Shown: piece after piece, positions 54,001-63,420 of the stretch
How the letters are laid out: every line of letters begins with the position of its first letter
Position numbering within the stretch: the first letter of the stretch is position 1
Source of the DNA: an uncultured Duncaniella sp.
Lineage (GTDB): Bacteria; Bacteroidota; Bacteroidia; Bacteroidales; Muribaculaceae
DNA length: 64,000 bases
Direction of reading: 5' to 3'
Assembly (NCBI GenBank): GCA_910586665.1
Contig: CAJUIX010000005.1
Location: 1-64,000 of the forward strand
Program-made: the position numbers and the translations under genes
Notes under the pieces: model-generated
What the model was told of the DNA's origin: nothing
The model's database searches: none
Seen by the model: the letters and a program-made list of their open reading frames with translations, nothing else

Positions 54001-54304
54001 CGTTGACCTCCCATACGGCTGGGACGGCGAGTGTCGCCCAGCCGGAGTCGTCGAAACCGGCCTTTTCAAAACCCTCAATCCGTCCGTCGGGGGTCGGCGA
54101 CCAGTGGAAACGCCAGTCGCCGTTGAGTGTCATAGTCCTGTCGCCACGCGATTCGCCGTAAGGGATAAAGGCTGCGCGGGCCGGCTCGCGGTTAATCTGC
54201 AATATGTGCTGGTTTTCCCAGTCATGTGCAACGCGCGTATCCGCCACCGCATCGGATGCGGCGACGGACGCTATGAGGAATAATGCTGTAATTAGCTTCA
54301 TCAT
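51059..54304 (-). CDS. GH2 beta-galactosidase, LacZ type (1081 aa)
   Basis: Exported (signal about 1-22). It has the five-domain LacZ layout: jelly roll (about 50-220), Ig-like, TIM barrel (about 350-640), Ig-like DUF4981 and the C-terminal beta-sandwich small chain (YTVYGDGTVDLVQTYTPEGSLPELPRLG). The signature KPIRFRGVNRHEHDPRTARV, acid/base Glu492 in WSMGNESGYG and nucleophile Glu585 in TSEYAHCMGN are all intact. It should hydrolyse a beta-galactoside; RG-II side chain B contains beta-D-Gal. It starts 3 bp after the GH137-GH2 stop codon, implying coupled translation. M1 and M2 are equally likely starts. Confidence 0.93.
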   Translation of the reverse strand: MMKLITALFLIASVAASDAVADTRVAHDWENQHILQINREPARAAFIPYGESRGDRTMTLNGDWRFHWSPTPDGRIEGFEKAGFDDSGWATLAVPAVWEVNGYGTPIYASAGYTFKINPPLVTDTPKENFTAFVERNPTGQYRRSFTVPESWLKGGQTFLRFDGVMSAFYVWVNGQRVGYSQGSMEPSEFNITPYIHKGKNEIALEVYKYSDGSYLEDQDFWRFAGVQRDVTLFHTPDVRLRDFTVRTLPDADYEDFTLQVDPQFSVYNGERGTDYTLRVTLNDEGKSLLDTTIVINEILDLDHKAAVMNEWYPQRGPRKLGRISHKVTAPKRWTAETPSLYNLRLELADASGNVIERADSKVGFRSVEVKGGQVLVNGKPIRFRGVNRHEHDPRTARVMSEELMIKDIKLMKQANVNAVRTSHYPNHPRWYELCDSLGLYVMDEADIEEHGLRGTLASTPDWHAAFLDRAVRMAERDKNHPSVIFWSMGNESGYGPNFAAISAWLHDFDPTRPVHYEGAQGVDGNPDPATVDIISRFYPRVQDEYLNPGIKEGEDKERAENARWERLLSIAQRDNDDRPVLTSEYAHCMGNALGNFKEYWDEIYSHPRMAGGFIWDWVDQGIERKLPDGRIQMAYGGDFGDKPNLKAFCLNGVIFADRSLNPKYYEVKTVYSPVAVELKSYDPATGEAVIEFTNRNHHTDLSGYYCTYTPVINGGAGKGGAISIPALAPGESGTATVNLKKLKAGSDADLRLNVAVTLENATDWAGAGHEIVCRQLALNENMLAAVSREPKSSKGLNVDESASLITVAGRKFKVSWDRENGYLVDLSYNGKKIIEGSHFQAFRAPTDNDRSFGNWLAKDWTKNKIDSPMVKCESLKWQNEGDDVVVISVQKYGYASGSIDVESRYTVYGDGTVDLVQTYTPEGSLPELPRLGSSFVINKAYDNVEWFGYGPWENYPDRHEAARIGRWSKPVSGMYVHYPRPQDSGNLESVAEIALVDKGGNGLCVTALEKPVSASALPYSVTDIASVAHDCDLKESGKVYLNLDAAVMGLGNSSCGPGVLKKYAIAHGKHRLKVRFSPVK

Positions 54305-54307
54305 TAC

Positions 54308-57300
54308 TTATTGTATTTCCAATGAATCAAAAGCCACACCGGCGAGGTCGGGAGCCGAGATGACGACCCTATATGTGCCGGCATTTATGTAGCCGCCGGT
54401 CGTGGTGCTGAGCATACGCCATTTTTCAGGAGTGTCGGGAAGATTCAGGGTGTCATCCTTCAGCACACTGCCGTTAGGGGCGATGAGTTTCATATTGACA
54501 GGCACCGGGTGGCCGGTAGTGTTCATAAATTTGAATCGGAGGGCATAGACCTGCGCAAGGCCGGTAGAAATAGTCCATTCGATACTACCCTTGCCGCTGA
54601 AAAAGACACCTGTCTGTTTTTTGAAGTCCTTAACCTCGAATTTACCCTCACACTTGGCATCCTCGGCCTGGTAGTCGACAGCGGCGCGGGCATTTTCATC
54701 CTTCGGGAGCATCGACGCAGGCATTTTTTCAACCACATCCCTATCTGCCGCGCTCCAACTCCAGCCGGAGGGGGCGTTTTTGGGAGCAACCTTGACCGTC
54801 GGATCGAGACTTGCGACGGCGATAGCCGAGAGGAGCGCCTGGCCGGCCTTCACTTCCGGGAAGGTGATATTGATGCTGCCGCCGGTGACATCGCAATCGA
54901 CAACCTTCTTCAACACCTTATCATGTCCGGCCTCGGCCCAGATGTCGAGGTCGTCAATCACCGTCGAGTCATTGACAGCCACGTCGAATGTGCGCAGTCC
55001 CTCACAGTCCGTGCCTTCTCCCCCACCCGTTCCGTGCCACGGCTCTATGAAATATAGTTCCACACGGTAGCGCCCGTCAGGCACGGGCAGTCTGTAGGAC
55101 AGTTTGTGGCGTCCGAAGCGGAAGGTCTGCATGAGCTTCCAGTCATTTGTACCCTTAACGGGGTCATAAGTGACGCGCTGGCTTGCAAGATAGGGTGACA
55201 GGCCCTTGAAATCCTGCGCCCACGAGCGCGAGAATGTTGTGTCGTCGGCAAGCCACCGCTGTCCGAATTCGTCGACATACTTATCGCCGCCGCAGTTGAT
55301 GCGGTAGACGTAGTTATACTTGTCGGCACCCTTGGTCACAGTGGAGCCGGGAGTGCGCAGGGATTCAAAACCGGGAGCGGCCTCAAGATTGTCGAGGACA
55401 ATCAAATCCTCGGCCACAGGCTTGCCGGCGCTGTAGGCCACAGCACGGAGCACGTTGTAGCGGACCGGGACATCCTTCCACTCGAAGTGTGTGCCGACGG
55501 GACCCTTCGTCCGTGTGCCGAGACAGTTGGCTTCGAGAGCATCGTTGAAGAGGCGGACGGAATCACAGTTGCTATAGACCTCGATAGTGGCATCGCGGGG
55601 CGCGGTGAAGCGATCCGGCCATGTATGCGAGGCTATGTAGACAAAGGGGTCTTTCTTGGAATCCGTATAGTTGCCCTTATACATATAATATATATCAGCA
55701 GGCTCCTCCCAGGGACTTACGAGACCCTTGTAGTTGAAGGGGCCGACCTTGTCTATGAGCCTGTAGGCCTCGTCGGGCTGACGGCGGCCGGGATTGTCGT
55801 GACTGCTGAATATCCATTGGAAGTGTCCGCAGACGCTGTCAGCCGCCTGCTCTGCCAGGCGAATCTTTGTCTCCATAAGCTGACACATGCGCTCCTCGCT
55901 CCAAGGGCCGTTAGGTTCGAAATCGCCCGGCTCGGTGTGGAAACCGAGGGTGCGCCATGCACCATACTCTCCGTTGAGCAACTGGTTGGGACGCGAGAGT
56001 TCCTTGTCGTAGTTATAGAGGTCGCCGCCGTAGGTGCCGCTCCAGTTCTGAATCACATTCCAGTCCGTACCCTCGCCACCGTTGCAGGTCGTAATCACGC
56101 GCATGTCTCTCGCCATCGGGTCCATCTCGCGGATTATGTCGGCACACTCGCGAGCGAAGTCTCGCGGCAGGGTACTCTCGTTTTGCAGACCCCACATGAC
56201 AACCGAGGGGGAGTTGCGACGCTCTTTCACCCACTGGCGGAGCAGCCTCTTGAAGTTTTCGCGGAACTCGGGGGTGTCATACCATATATGGGCCGAGAAC
56301 TGGGGCCAGAAGAGTATGCCCTCCTTGTCCCAATAGTCCTGATAGCGGAGATTGTGGGGCTGATGGGCGTCTCTGACAGCATTGAAACCTGCATTTTTAA
56401 TCATCTTAACGCGCGCTTCTATCTGCTCGTCGCTGAAAGCATGGGAGGCGCCGAACTGGTGCTCATACTCGCAGACACCGTTGATAAACACCGGCTCGCC
56501 GTTGATGTAGAAGCGGCAGTCGCCGTCGTTGCGCTTGACGGGCCAGCTGAATGAACGGATGCCGTATGGTGTCCCCACCTCCTCGACAGTCTTGCCGTTG
56601 CGTTTCACCATTGTCGAGAGCTTGTATAGGTAGGGAGATGCCGGGCTCCAACGATGAGGCTCCTTTATGGGTGAGGACTGGGCCACGAGCTTACTCTCAC
56701 CCGGCTTCAAGGTGATTTTTTCGGTCAGGCGGAACACCTGGCGACCGTCGGCATCGGCAAATTTGCTGATAAAGTCAAAATCAGCCGGTTTGGAACCATA
56801 GTTCTTAAGTTCGGTCTCTATAAACACGGAATCGCAGGCGGCATTGTTCCAGACATGCACACCAAACGGCTCCACGCGCACCTCGTCAGTGATTTCTACC
56901 TCGACAGGACGGAAGATGCCGAATGGCTGCGAGCCTTCGCTGAAGCCCCATTCCGATGAGCATCCACCACACACCCAGGGCATGTCGGAAATCATCTCCG
57001 GGTGCTCGGCAATCACTTCGAGCTTATTCCTGCCACCGAAGTTGAGCATGTCGGTGACATCAAAAGTCAATGATGTCCGTCCCGAAGGGTGGCGCCCCAT
57101 GTCATGGCCGTTGAGCTTGATATTAGCATAGGTACCTACTCCCTCGAAGTTGATGAAGTAGTGCTTCCCGTCGACCTTCGCGGGCATATCGAAGTCGCGC
57201 TCATAGCCGGCAGTGCCATGCAGGTTGCCGTGGGTGAGCTGGCGGTAGCCGTAGTAGTCATCCCAGTTGTGCGGTATGTCAACCTTCCTGGCCGAAGCCT

Positions 57301-58483
57301 TGTCGTCTCCGAGCCATGTAGTCCAGCCCTTGGCGAGCGAGATGTGGCCGCGGCGCCCGGTGGTCGGCCGCTCAGGGAAACGGACAGCGGAGCGCCCCAT
57401 AGGCTTGCTCGTGGCAACTGCTATGCCTCGCTGCTCGGCATTGTTGACGGCACAGTAGAAATGATAGACCACACCGTCATGCTTCACGAGATAGCTTTTG
57501 TGGGCGAACAGCTCGTCATACTGCTTGGTTGGATAGATGAGATCATCCCCCTCCCAGTCGTCCCAGGTCACCATGTCGTAGCTGCACGCAAAGGTATTGA
57601 AAGCCTTGTAGGGGCGCGAGGGATTGAAGGCTGAGAAATAGAACATCACATAGAGGTCGCCCATCTTCTGAATCTGTGCGTCGCCGGTGATTGTACCCTG
57701 TGCCTCGTGGGTGAACACGGGGTTGCCGGGGTAGCGGCGCCACTTGGTCATATTGTCCGAAAGGGCTATTCCGATTCGCTCACCCTTCATGCCAGTCTCA
57801 GGATTAACACCGCCGGCGTTGTAATACATTATGAAAGGGGCGCCGAGAGTCTTGTTCGGGTCCTTGTAGACTGTACTCTTATATTGGGTGAGGGCCTCCC
57901 ACCACTGGACATCCTTGTCAGTAATCGAGAGTATCGGACGGTCAAGCGACTCCCATTCATGTGCCGTGGCCGGGCTCCCCTTGGTCCAGGCGAGTCCTAC
58001 GGCAAGAGGGGCGTTGACAGCCTCATAGCCTGTACCCTCACCGCCGATATATGTCATCCAGCAGCGCCCTTTGTAGCGCTCGATAGCGTAACTTCCGCCC
58101 CACTCCATGTCGATAAGCCCCGGGAAGCCGCCACGCTGATTGCGGTCCCAGCCCTTATCGGTGTAGGAGAGGATACGTCCGAGGGTCTTCCACTCAAGAA
58201 GATTGTCGCTCTGGGCTATCCAAGTCTCATAACCGCGACCGTCCTGGCCTCCGCGACCGTTGTAGACGACGTAGGTCATATACCACTTGTCGCCTTCACG
58301 GAACACCGTCGGGCAATCAATCTTGTGATTGTTGTCCGTCGGAGCCACGACAAGGCCATACTTATACGGAGTGCGTGACTCCTGATACACCTCGGCCATA
58401 CGCTCCTGACTGACGTGGCGCTGCGCCGTGAGGGCGCCCCACGACAGGAATGCGAGCGAGATGAGTGAAAACAGTCGTTTCAT
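54308..58483 (-). CDS. Bimodular GH137-GH2 enzyme with malectin-like C-terminus
   Basis: 1391 aa, exported (signal 1-20). Residues 22-370 are a five-bladed propeller of GH137 type, with Glu154 (GTGYEAV) and Glu235 (MKGERIG). I recall a catalytic Glu pair with the same spacing in BT0996. Residues about 380-1085 are GH2, with Glu769 in GLQNESTLP and Glu839 in LNGEYGAW. About 1090-1265 looks malectin/CBM57-like (YRINCGGDKYVDEFGQ, YRVELYFIEPW), followed by a beta-sandwich to the end. In BT0996 the two modules are beta-L-arabinofuranosidase (side chain B) and beta-D-glucuronidase (side chain A). The next gene upstream is GH138-like, as in B. thetaiotaomicron. Confidence 0.83.
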   Translation of the reverse strand: MKRLFSLISLAFLSWGALTAQRHVSQERMAEVYQESRTPYKYGLVVAPTDNNHKIDCPTVFREGDKWYMTYVVYNGRGGQDGRGYETWIAQSDNLLEWKTLGRILSYTDKGWDRNQRGGFPGLIDMEWGGSYAIERYKGRCWMTYIGGEGTGYEAVNAPLAVGLAWTKGSPATAHEWESLDRPILSITDKDVQWWEALTQYKSTVYKDPNKTLGAPFIMYYNAGGVNPETGMKGERIGIALSDNMTKWRRYPGNPVFTHEAQGTITGDAQIQKMGDLYVMFYFSAFNPSRPYKAFNTFACSYDMVTWDDWEGDDLIYPTKQYDELFAHKSYLVKHDGVVYHFYCAVNNAEQRGIAVATSKPMGRSAVRFPERPTTGRRGHISLAKGWTTWLGDDKASARKVDIPHNWDDYYGYRQLTHGNLHGTAGYERDFDMPAKVDGKHYFINFEGVGTYANIKLNGHDMGRHPSGRTSLTFDVTDMLNFGGRNKLEVIAEHPEMISDMPWVCGGCSSEWGFSEGSQPFGIFRPVEVEITDEVRVEPFGVHVWNNAACDSVFIETELKNYGSKPADFDFISKFADADGRQVFRLTEKITLKPGESKLVAQSSPIKEPHRWSPASPYLYKLSTMVKRNGKTVEEVGTPYGIRSFSWPVKRNDGDCRFYINGEPVFINGVCEYEHQFGASHAFSDEQIEARVKMIKNAGFNAVRDAHQPHNLRYQDYWDKEGILFWPQFSAHIWYDTPEFRENFKRLLRQWVKERRNSPSVVMWGLQNESTLPRDFARECADIIREMDPMARDMRVITTCNGGEGTDWNVIQNWSGTYGGDLYNYDKELSRPNQLLNGEYGAWRTLGFHTEPGDFEPNGPWSEERMCQLMETKIRLAEQAADSVCGHFQWIFSSHDNPGRRQPDEAYRLIDKVGPFNYKGLVSPWEEPADIYYMYKGNYTDSKKDPFVYIASHTWPDRFTAPRDATIEVYSNCDSVRLFNDALEANCLGTRTKGPVGTHFEWKDVPVRYNVLRAVAYSAGKPVAEDLIVLDNLEAAPGFESLRTPGSTVTKGADKYNYVYRINCGGDKYVDEFGQRWLADDTTFSRSWAQDFKGLSPYLASQRVTYDPVKGTNDWKLMQTFRFGRHKLSYRLPVPDGRYRVELYFIEPWHGTGGGEGTDCEGLRTFDVAVNDSTVIDDLDIWAEAGHDKVLKKVVDCDVTGGSINITFPEVKAGQALLSAIAVASLDPTVKVAPKNAPSGWSWSAADRDVVEKMPASMLPKDENARAAVDYQAEDAKCEGKFEVKDFKKQTGVFFSGKGSIEWTISTGLAQVYALRFKFMNTTGHPVPVNMKLIAPNGSVLKDDTLNLPDTPEKWRMLSTTTGGYINAGTYRVVISAPDLAGVAFDSLEIQ

Positions 58484-58525
58484 AAGACTCTTTTGATGAT
58501 TATATTAGGGCGTTTAAGTGTTTGG

Positions 58526-61216
58526 TTAATAGAAAAGCCAGTCCATAGCCTCGTCGGTGCCGGCGAGGGCCACGTTGCGCGGCTTGATGTCGCCGGATGT
58601 GAAGCCGAGCACGAGGGCATAGCCCTTGGGAAGGTTGAGCTTGTGCTGTCCCGGCTTGAAGTTATAGGCGTGGATATTGGCAAGAGGCATCTTGTCAAGA
58701 TGTATGGCACTGGTCAGCACCGGCTCTGCCTGGCCATATTCCGTAGCCGAGGCATCTGTCTCAAGCTTGGGTGCCTTGGCATACTTCTTCTGGTCGTCCT
58801 TGAAGTAGCCGACAAGGAGCTTGACGGGCTCGGCACAGTCAAATTCAATTGATGTACCGTCCTTGCGCTGGACATCGCCGTTGACCACGAAGGCAGAGAG
58901 ATTTTCAATCTCGGGAGCAAGCCCTACCACCTTCGCGGCAGGCATATTTTCAAGCAATGTGGCACCTTCGTTCAGCTTGACGCGCTTCCATGAGCCGTTA
59001 AGGCTGATTTTGGCGTCAGCGACAGGCTTGATGACGTCAGACTTGGTAGTAATCTTTCCGGCCGCCTTATCCTTTAGCATGGCGAGGTTGTTTTTGAAAT
59101 TTTCAAGCTCGGCCTCATAATGCACGAGCATCTCTCCCCAGGTCTTGTTCTTGCCGTCGTCGCCAGCAATAGGGATGCGGCGCATGGAGGTCTGCATACT
59201 GTTGGCATATCTATATGTGCCCTTGGTGAGACCCACGAGCTGGCGATAATAATCGAGGCTCTTTTCCATAAGCGGGAGGGCGGCATCGAGATATTTGAGA
59301 TTCTTCGTCCACTGGTAGTTCAGCACCTCTTGCGCAGCCTTGACCTTGGAGTCAAAGGCGTAGGCAAAGAGACGGTAACAGTGTATATCGTTGCTTAGAC
59401 GGTCAAATCCCTCGCTGTTGGCCTTCACCTTGCCGACACGCTCAATGGCTGCGACGGCCTTGTCGCCATGCTCCACGCACTGGGCGGTGATGTCAAGCGG
59501 AAGTTCGCCGAGGTGGGCCTCACCCTTGTGCTCTTTCTCGACAAATTCTATCAGCTTCTCCCCCTCCGGACCGCAGCTTTCGTAAAATCCTGGGTAGATT
59601 GTATATTTATACGGATTTACGAGCTGGCTCATAAACATGCCGAGGAGAAGGGTCTGACGGTTGCCCTCGGTGATACCGAAGCGGCGCAGGAGTTTCGGGG
59701 CAATCTCGCCCGACTCTTCGAAAGCCTCTCGGATGTCGGCACCCTTATCGTCGCCGAGGCCGTAGGTGCGGGCAAAGCGGCGGTTCCAGTGCTTGATTTC
59801 AGCCTCACGGTCGCGGCGGCAGTTCCAGGAATAGCGTCCCCAGGCCTCATACCAGGTGCTGTCGCGCACCAGCTGGAGCTCGCGGCCACCTCCGGCTATG
59901 CTGTCGGCCGAGTAGGGCCAGTCCCAATAGGAAGCCTGCGGGTAAAGGTGAAGGGCATTGGCCCCGTGGACGTCGTGCATCGCCTTGACGGCCTTCTGAG
60001 TGAAATCTGGAGAGCTCCAGCGCCAGGGCTCGAGGTTGGCAAGGATGTGGACGTTGCTGATGTGCACACTGCCAAGCGAGCTGAGCCCCTTGTGGATTTC
60101 CGACCACGGGCCGCGTGGCTCATAGGTGGTAAGCGACTCGCCATTGTACTTGTGCATGGTGTAGAGGTTCTTATAGAGCGGTAGTGCGGCATCCATGACC
60201 ATTTTGCAGTCTGTGTCGTGCGCGCGCAGGAGCAGAGGAGGCTCGTCGGTACGACCGAGTTTGGCAAGACCGTCCTTCACACCCGGGATAATCGTCTTTG
60301 TAAACCACTCAACATCATCCTCGTATGTATCCATAGCCTCGCCGAGACACACAAGCAGACCCACGTTGGGATACTTCTCTATAAACGCTGCCACGCTCTT
60401 ACGGGTGTAGTCGCTGACGAGCGGGGTAATGGGACGGTTGCGGTCCTGGGTCTTCATGCCGTAGTGTTCGGCAAAAGGTTTGGAAAGCAGGATGTTGTAG
60501 AACATCTGTATCACAAATATACCGCGCTTGTCGGCCTCGGTGGTGAGGAAGGAGAACATCTCCTCGTTCTTTTTGAAGGTCTCCTCGTCGACCTCGATTG
60601 CAAAAGGATAGTCCTCGAGCTTCACAAGGGAGGCAAATGGGTGGCCGTTCCATAGGTAGAGGGAGTTCATGCGGTTGGCCACGAGCATGTCGAGGTACTT
60701 CACCCACAGTTCCTTGTCGTAGAACCAGGGGAAATTTTCGGGAGTATAGGGATACTCATAGACACTGCGCCCCGGGAGGAGATAGGGCTTCTGCACCCCC
60801 ACGCAGGATCCGCGGAGCACCATTTCGGGGGCGTCGGTAAAGGTGGCGGGAAGACCTGCCAACCCCTCCTCTGTGTCAAGACGGTCGATAAGCTCCTGAC
60901 AGCCGTAGATGACACCCGAACCGTCATTACCGAGCACGTTGATTACACTGTCGGAGGCCGTGATTGTAAAGCCTTCCTTCGGGCCGACGCTGTCGGCAGC
61001 CTGGGCGAGGCGTATGACCCTCTCCCCTACTGCTTCAGATGCGGGAACCACGTTGTAGCCCTTGGCTTCGAGTGCCGATGTCAGGCGCTCGGCGGCAAAC
61101 CGCACGCGGTTAGAGGCGTCAGCGGGATATTCGACTGCTATTTTCCGCCCCGACGAACAGCTCCATACGAGCAGCGCGAGCGCGGCCACTAAAAATATAT
61201 CTAAAACCTTTTTCAT
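58526..61216 (-). CDS. GH138-type alpha-D-galacturonidase lipoprotein
   Basis: 896 aa. Lipobox LVWSC with Cys20. The small N-terminal alpha/beta domain (about 28-120, AAERLTSALEAKGYNV, GVIYGCQELIDRL) resembles the GH20b/GH67 N-terminal fold. A TIM barrel follows (about 140-480: MVANRMNSLYLWNGHPF, LLVCLGEAMDTYEDD, NVHILANLEPWRW, LHLYPQASYWDWPY), then a helical region and a C-terminal sandwich. The layout fits what is annotated as alpha-D-galacturonidase, the GH138 family founded by BT0997, which removes alpha-GalA from side-chain rhamnose of RG-II. Its location directly upstream of GH137-GH2 supports this. GH67/GH115-like alternatives fit less well. Confidence 0.72.
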   Translation of the reverse strand: MKKVLDIFLVAALALLVWSCSSGRKIAVEYPADASNRVRFAAERLTSALEAKGYNVVPASEAVGERVIRLAQAADSVGPKEGFTITASDSVINVLGNDGSGVIYGCQELIDRLDTEEGLAGLPATFTDAPEMVLRGSCVGVQKPYLLPGRSVYEYPYTPENFPWFYDKELWVKYLDMLVANRMNSLYLWNGHPFASLVKLEDYPFAIEVDEETFKKNEEMFSFLTTEADKRGIFVIQMFYNILLSKPFAEHYGMKTQDRNRPITPLVSDYTRKSVAAFIEKYPNVGLLVCLGEAMDTYEDDVEWFTKTIIPGVKDGLAKLGRTDEPPLLLRAHDTDCKMVMDAALPLYKNLYTMHKYNGESLTTYEPRGPWSEIHKGLSSLGSVHISNVHILANLEPWRWSSPDFTQKAVKAMHDVHGANALHLYPQASYWDWPYSADSIAGGGRELQLVRDSTWYEAWGRYSWNCRRDREAEIKHWNRRFARTYGLGDDKGADIREAFEESGEIAPKLLRRFGITEGNRQTLLLGMFMSQLVNPYKYTIYPGFYESCGPEGEKLIEFVEKEHKGEAHLGELPLDITAQCVEHGDKAVAAIERVGKVKANSEGFDRLSNDIHCYRLFAYAFDSKVKAAQEVLNYQWTKNLKYLDAALPLMEKSLDYYRQLVGLTKGTYRYANSMQTSMRRIPIAGDDGKNKTWGEMLVHYEAELENFKNNLAMLKDKAAGKITTKSDVIKPVADAKISLNGSWKRVKLNEGATLLENMPAAKVVGLAPEIENLSAFVVNGDVQRKDGTSIEFDCAEPVKLLVGYFKDDQKKYAKAPKLETDASATEYGQAEPVLTSAIHLDKMPLANIHAYNFKPGQHKLNLPKGYALVLGFTSGDIKPRNVALAGTDEAMDWLFY

Positions 61217-63414
61217 ACATGCTTGTAATTAACGGTGATTTCCTTGTGAGTGTCAATCAGCAGACGGTAGCTGTTGTCACCAATCTTTTCGAAGCTGCCA
61301 TAGTTGGATCTGGGCTTGTTCTTCGACTTGATGTAGAGATAGCCGCTCCCCTCGGTGGCCTTCACCTTGATGAGGCGGTCGTTGACATAAAGCGAAATCT
61401 CTCCGCCGGGAGTGGGGACTGTGCCCTCCATCCATTCGAGGCCTCCGAGTTCGGGAGTGATTGAGAATTCTTTGTAGCCCTCCTTCACGGGACGGACTCC
61501 GAGATAGTATTTTCCAAGAAGATAGATAGGACTGGCACCCCAGGCATGGCAGAGGCTTTTGCCGTAGGGGCGGCCATACATGGCGAGATGCTGGGAGCCT
61601 GAGTCAGAGGGGTTATACTTTTCCCAAAAAGAGGTAGCACCTTCGCGAAGCATGCCGCCCCAGTAGTCCTTTATCTCTTTGAGCACCTGCTCCTGCAAAC
61701 CCTGGGCACATAGCGACTCAAGTTCGTAGAAACGCATGTAAGGAGTGGTAATCGCGGGCACCTCGGGGTTGAGCATCACGCTGTCCATGACCTGCCTGGT
61801 GGTCGGCTCGTCGAAATAGCCGAAGTTTATTGCAAACATGTTGGCGAACTTGTTGACCTGCTCGCTCTTCTTGCCGTTCTCGACATTGTGGACGAGCGCC
61901 TTGCGCGAATCATCCCAAAATGTGGGCAGGAGCTTGGCGCGAAGGTCGGCGGCGAGCCTGCCATACTGCTCGGCATCACCCTTGTCACCGATAATATCGG
62001 CGCAAAGCTTCATAGTCTCAAGGCTCTTGCAGAGGAGCACCTGCTCGAATGACAGGGCGCCCTGCTTGCTCATCGGGAAGTCGGCCCAGTCGACGAAGAC
62101 CCAGTCGCCGGTCATGCCTTCGAGCATCCCGTCGGCGTTGGTGCGTCCGAGCACATAGTCCATGAGCGTTTTCATGCGGGGATATATCTCGCTGACAAAG
62201 GCCTTGTCGCCCGTGTAGAGATAATAGTCATAGATACCGATGAACCAGTAGAGAGTGTAGTCCATAATGGTATTTATATGCGCCGTCACAGGGTCCTTGC
62301 CGCGGAGCAGACGTGTGGTCCTCTTGACAGTGGGGCTGTCGAAAAAGAGATAATAGTTCATGAGGTAGCTCTGCACGGCATCGCCGCTCCACACCCAGCG
62401 GTCACGCTTGATACCGTCGATGAAGAACTCGCGGGTGGTCAGGTGCATGGTATAGGCGCCGACATCCCATATCTTGTTCAGCTCCGGGTCGCTGCACTTG
62501 AAGGTACCTCGATACTCCACAGGGGCATATTCATAGAGCATGGCAACGTCGCCGACGTTGACACCCTCCTCGGGGCTGACATAGACATAGCGGAAGGCGC
62601 GGGTGTTGTCAAGAGTGTAGTCACCGGCACGCTTGCGGCTTTCGTTGGTGGCAAGATCTGTCACCTCGCCGCTGCCAAAGCTGATTTTGTCGAGAGTCTC
62701 GCAGTGGCCGAGATCAAGAGCCTCTTCTGGGCTCTCACCATAATATATATTCACATTACCGTCACCTACAACGTTTTTAAGCACCACACTTCCGAAAGTC
62801 TCTCGCCCGAAATCATAAAGCTTGCCCCCGTCGGTTGTCTTATTGACTACCGACACATAGTCCTGCGGCTCTGTCTTTAGGTTGAATGTCGATGGCGGGG
62901 TGGCAATATCATCGAAGTTCCAGTAGCCGGCGAGGGCATACTCCGTTGCCGAAGTATCGCTGGCCTTGCCGCTCTCGTCAATCCACTCCTTGTCCTCATT
63001 TGTCACCTTCCAGGTGCCGTCGCTGTTGACCGTCTTACCTTTTATATATATAGACGGTGGGGTCGACTGGTTCCACACCTTTATATTAAGGTTGTGCTTT
63101 CCGGCCGGAAGCTCGAACTTCGACGGCATACCAAACCGGAGCTTGCCGTCGAGTTTGACATTATATTTTCCCTCGACGGCTATTTCAATCGTCTCCGGCT
63201 CGGCGAGGTCGAGCTGCTTGCTGAATTCGACGGTCACATAGTGGCTGTCGGTCTTCCAGAACGGAGGGAAAAATGCTCCGCGCTCGGTGCGGTTGTTGTT
63301 CATCCTGTTTCCGAGCCATATTTCATAGTCCCCGGGATACCATATCCACGTCTGCGCTGAAGCAGCGAGGCCGAGAGCCACAGCCCCGAGAAATGACATA
63401 GTCCTTATTTTCAT
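61213..63414 (-). CDS. GH78-type alpha-L-rhamnosidase, short form (BT1001-like)
   Basis: 733 aa, exported (signal 1-20). It has two N-terminal beta-sandwich domains (about 25-290), the six-hairpin barrel (about 305-640) and a C-terminal sandwich. The catalytic loop REFFIDGIKRDRWVWSGD and the later GATSFWEKYNP glutamate match GH78. It lacks the extra Ig-like N-terminal domain found in the two longer GH78 genes of the locus. The ATGA overlap couples it to the GH138-type gene downstream. A beta-helix gene lies 6 bp upstream. I recall the order GH78 (BT1001) next to GH141 (BT1002) in the B. thetaiotaomicron RG-II loci, which supports a side-chain rhamnosidase role. Confidence 0.87.
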   Translation of the reverse strand: MKIRTMSFLGAVALGLAASAQTWIWYPGDYEIWLGNRMNNNRTERGAFFPPFWKTDSHYVTVEFSKQLDLAEPETIEIAVEGKYNVKLDGKLRFGMPSKFELPAGKHNLNIKVWNQSTPPSIYIKGKTVNSDGTWKVTNEDKEWIDESGKASDTSATEYALAGYWNFDDIATPPSTFNLKTEPQDYVSVVNKTTDGGKLYDFGRETFGSVVLKNVVGDGNVNIYYGESPEEALDLGHCETLDKISFGSGEVTDLATNESRKRAGDYTLDNTRAFRYVYVSPEEGVNVGDVAMLYEYAPVEYRGTFKCSDPELNKIWDVGAYTMHLTTREFFIDGIKRDRWVWSGDAVQSYLMNYYLFFDSPTVKRTTRLLRGKDPVTAHINTIMDYTLYWFIGIYDYYLYTGDKAFVSEIYPRMKTLMDYVLGRTNADGMLEGMTGDWVFVDWADFPMSKQGALSFEQVLLCKSLETMKLCADIIGDKGDAEQYGRLAADLRAKLLPTFWDDSRKALVHNVENGKKSEQVNKFANMFAINFGYFDEPTTRQVMDSVMLNPEVPAITTPYMRFYELESLCAQGLQEQVLKEIKDYWGGMLREGATSFWEKYNPSDSGSQHLAMYGRPYGKSLCHAWGASPIYLLGKYYLGVRPVKEGYKEFSITPELGGLEWMEGTVPTPGGEISLYVNDRLIKVKATEGSGYLYIKSKNKPRSNYGSFEKIGDNSYRLLIDTHKEITVNYKHV

Positions 63415-63420
63415 GAATAT

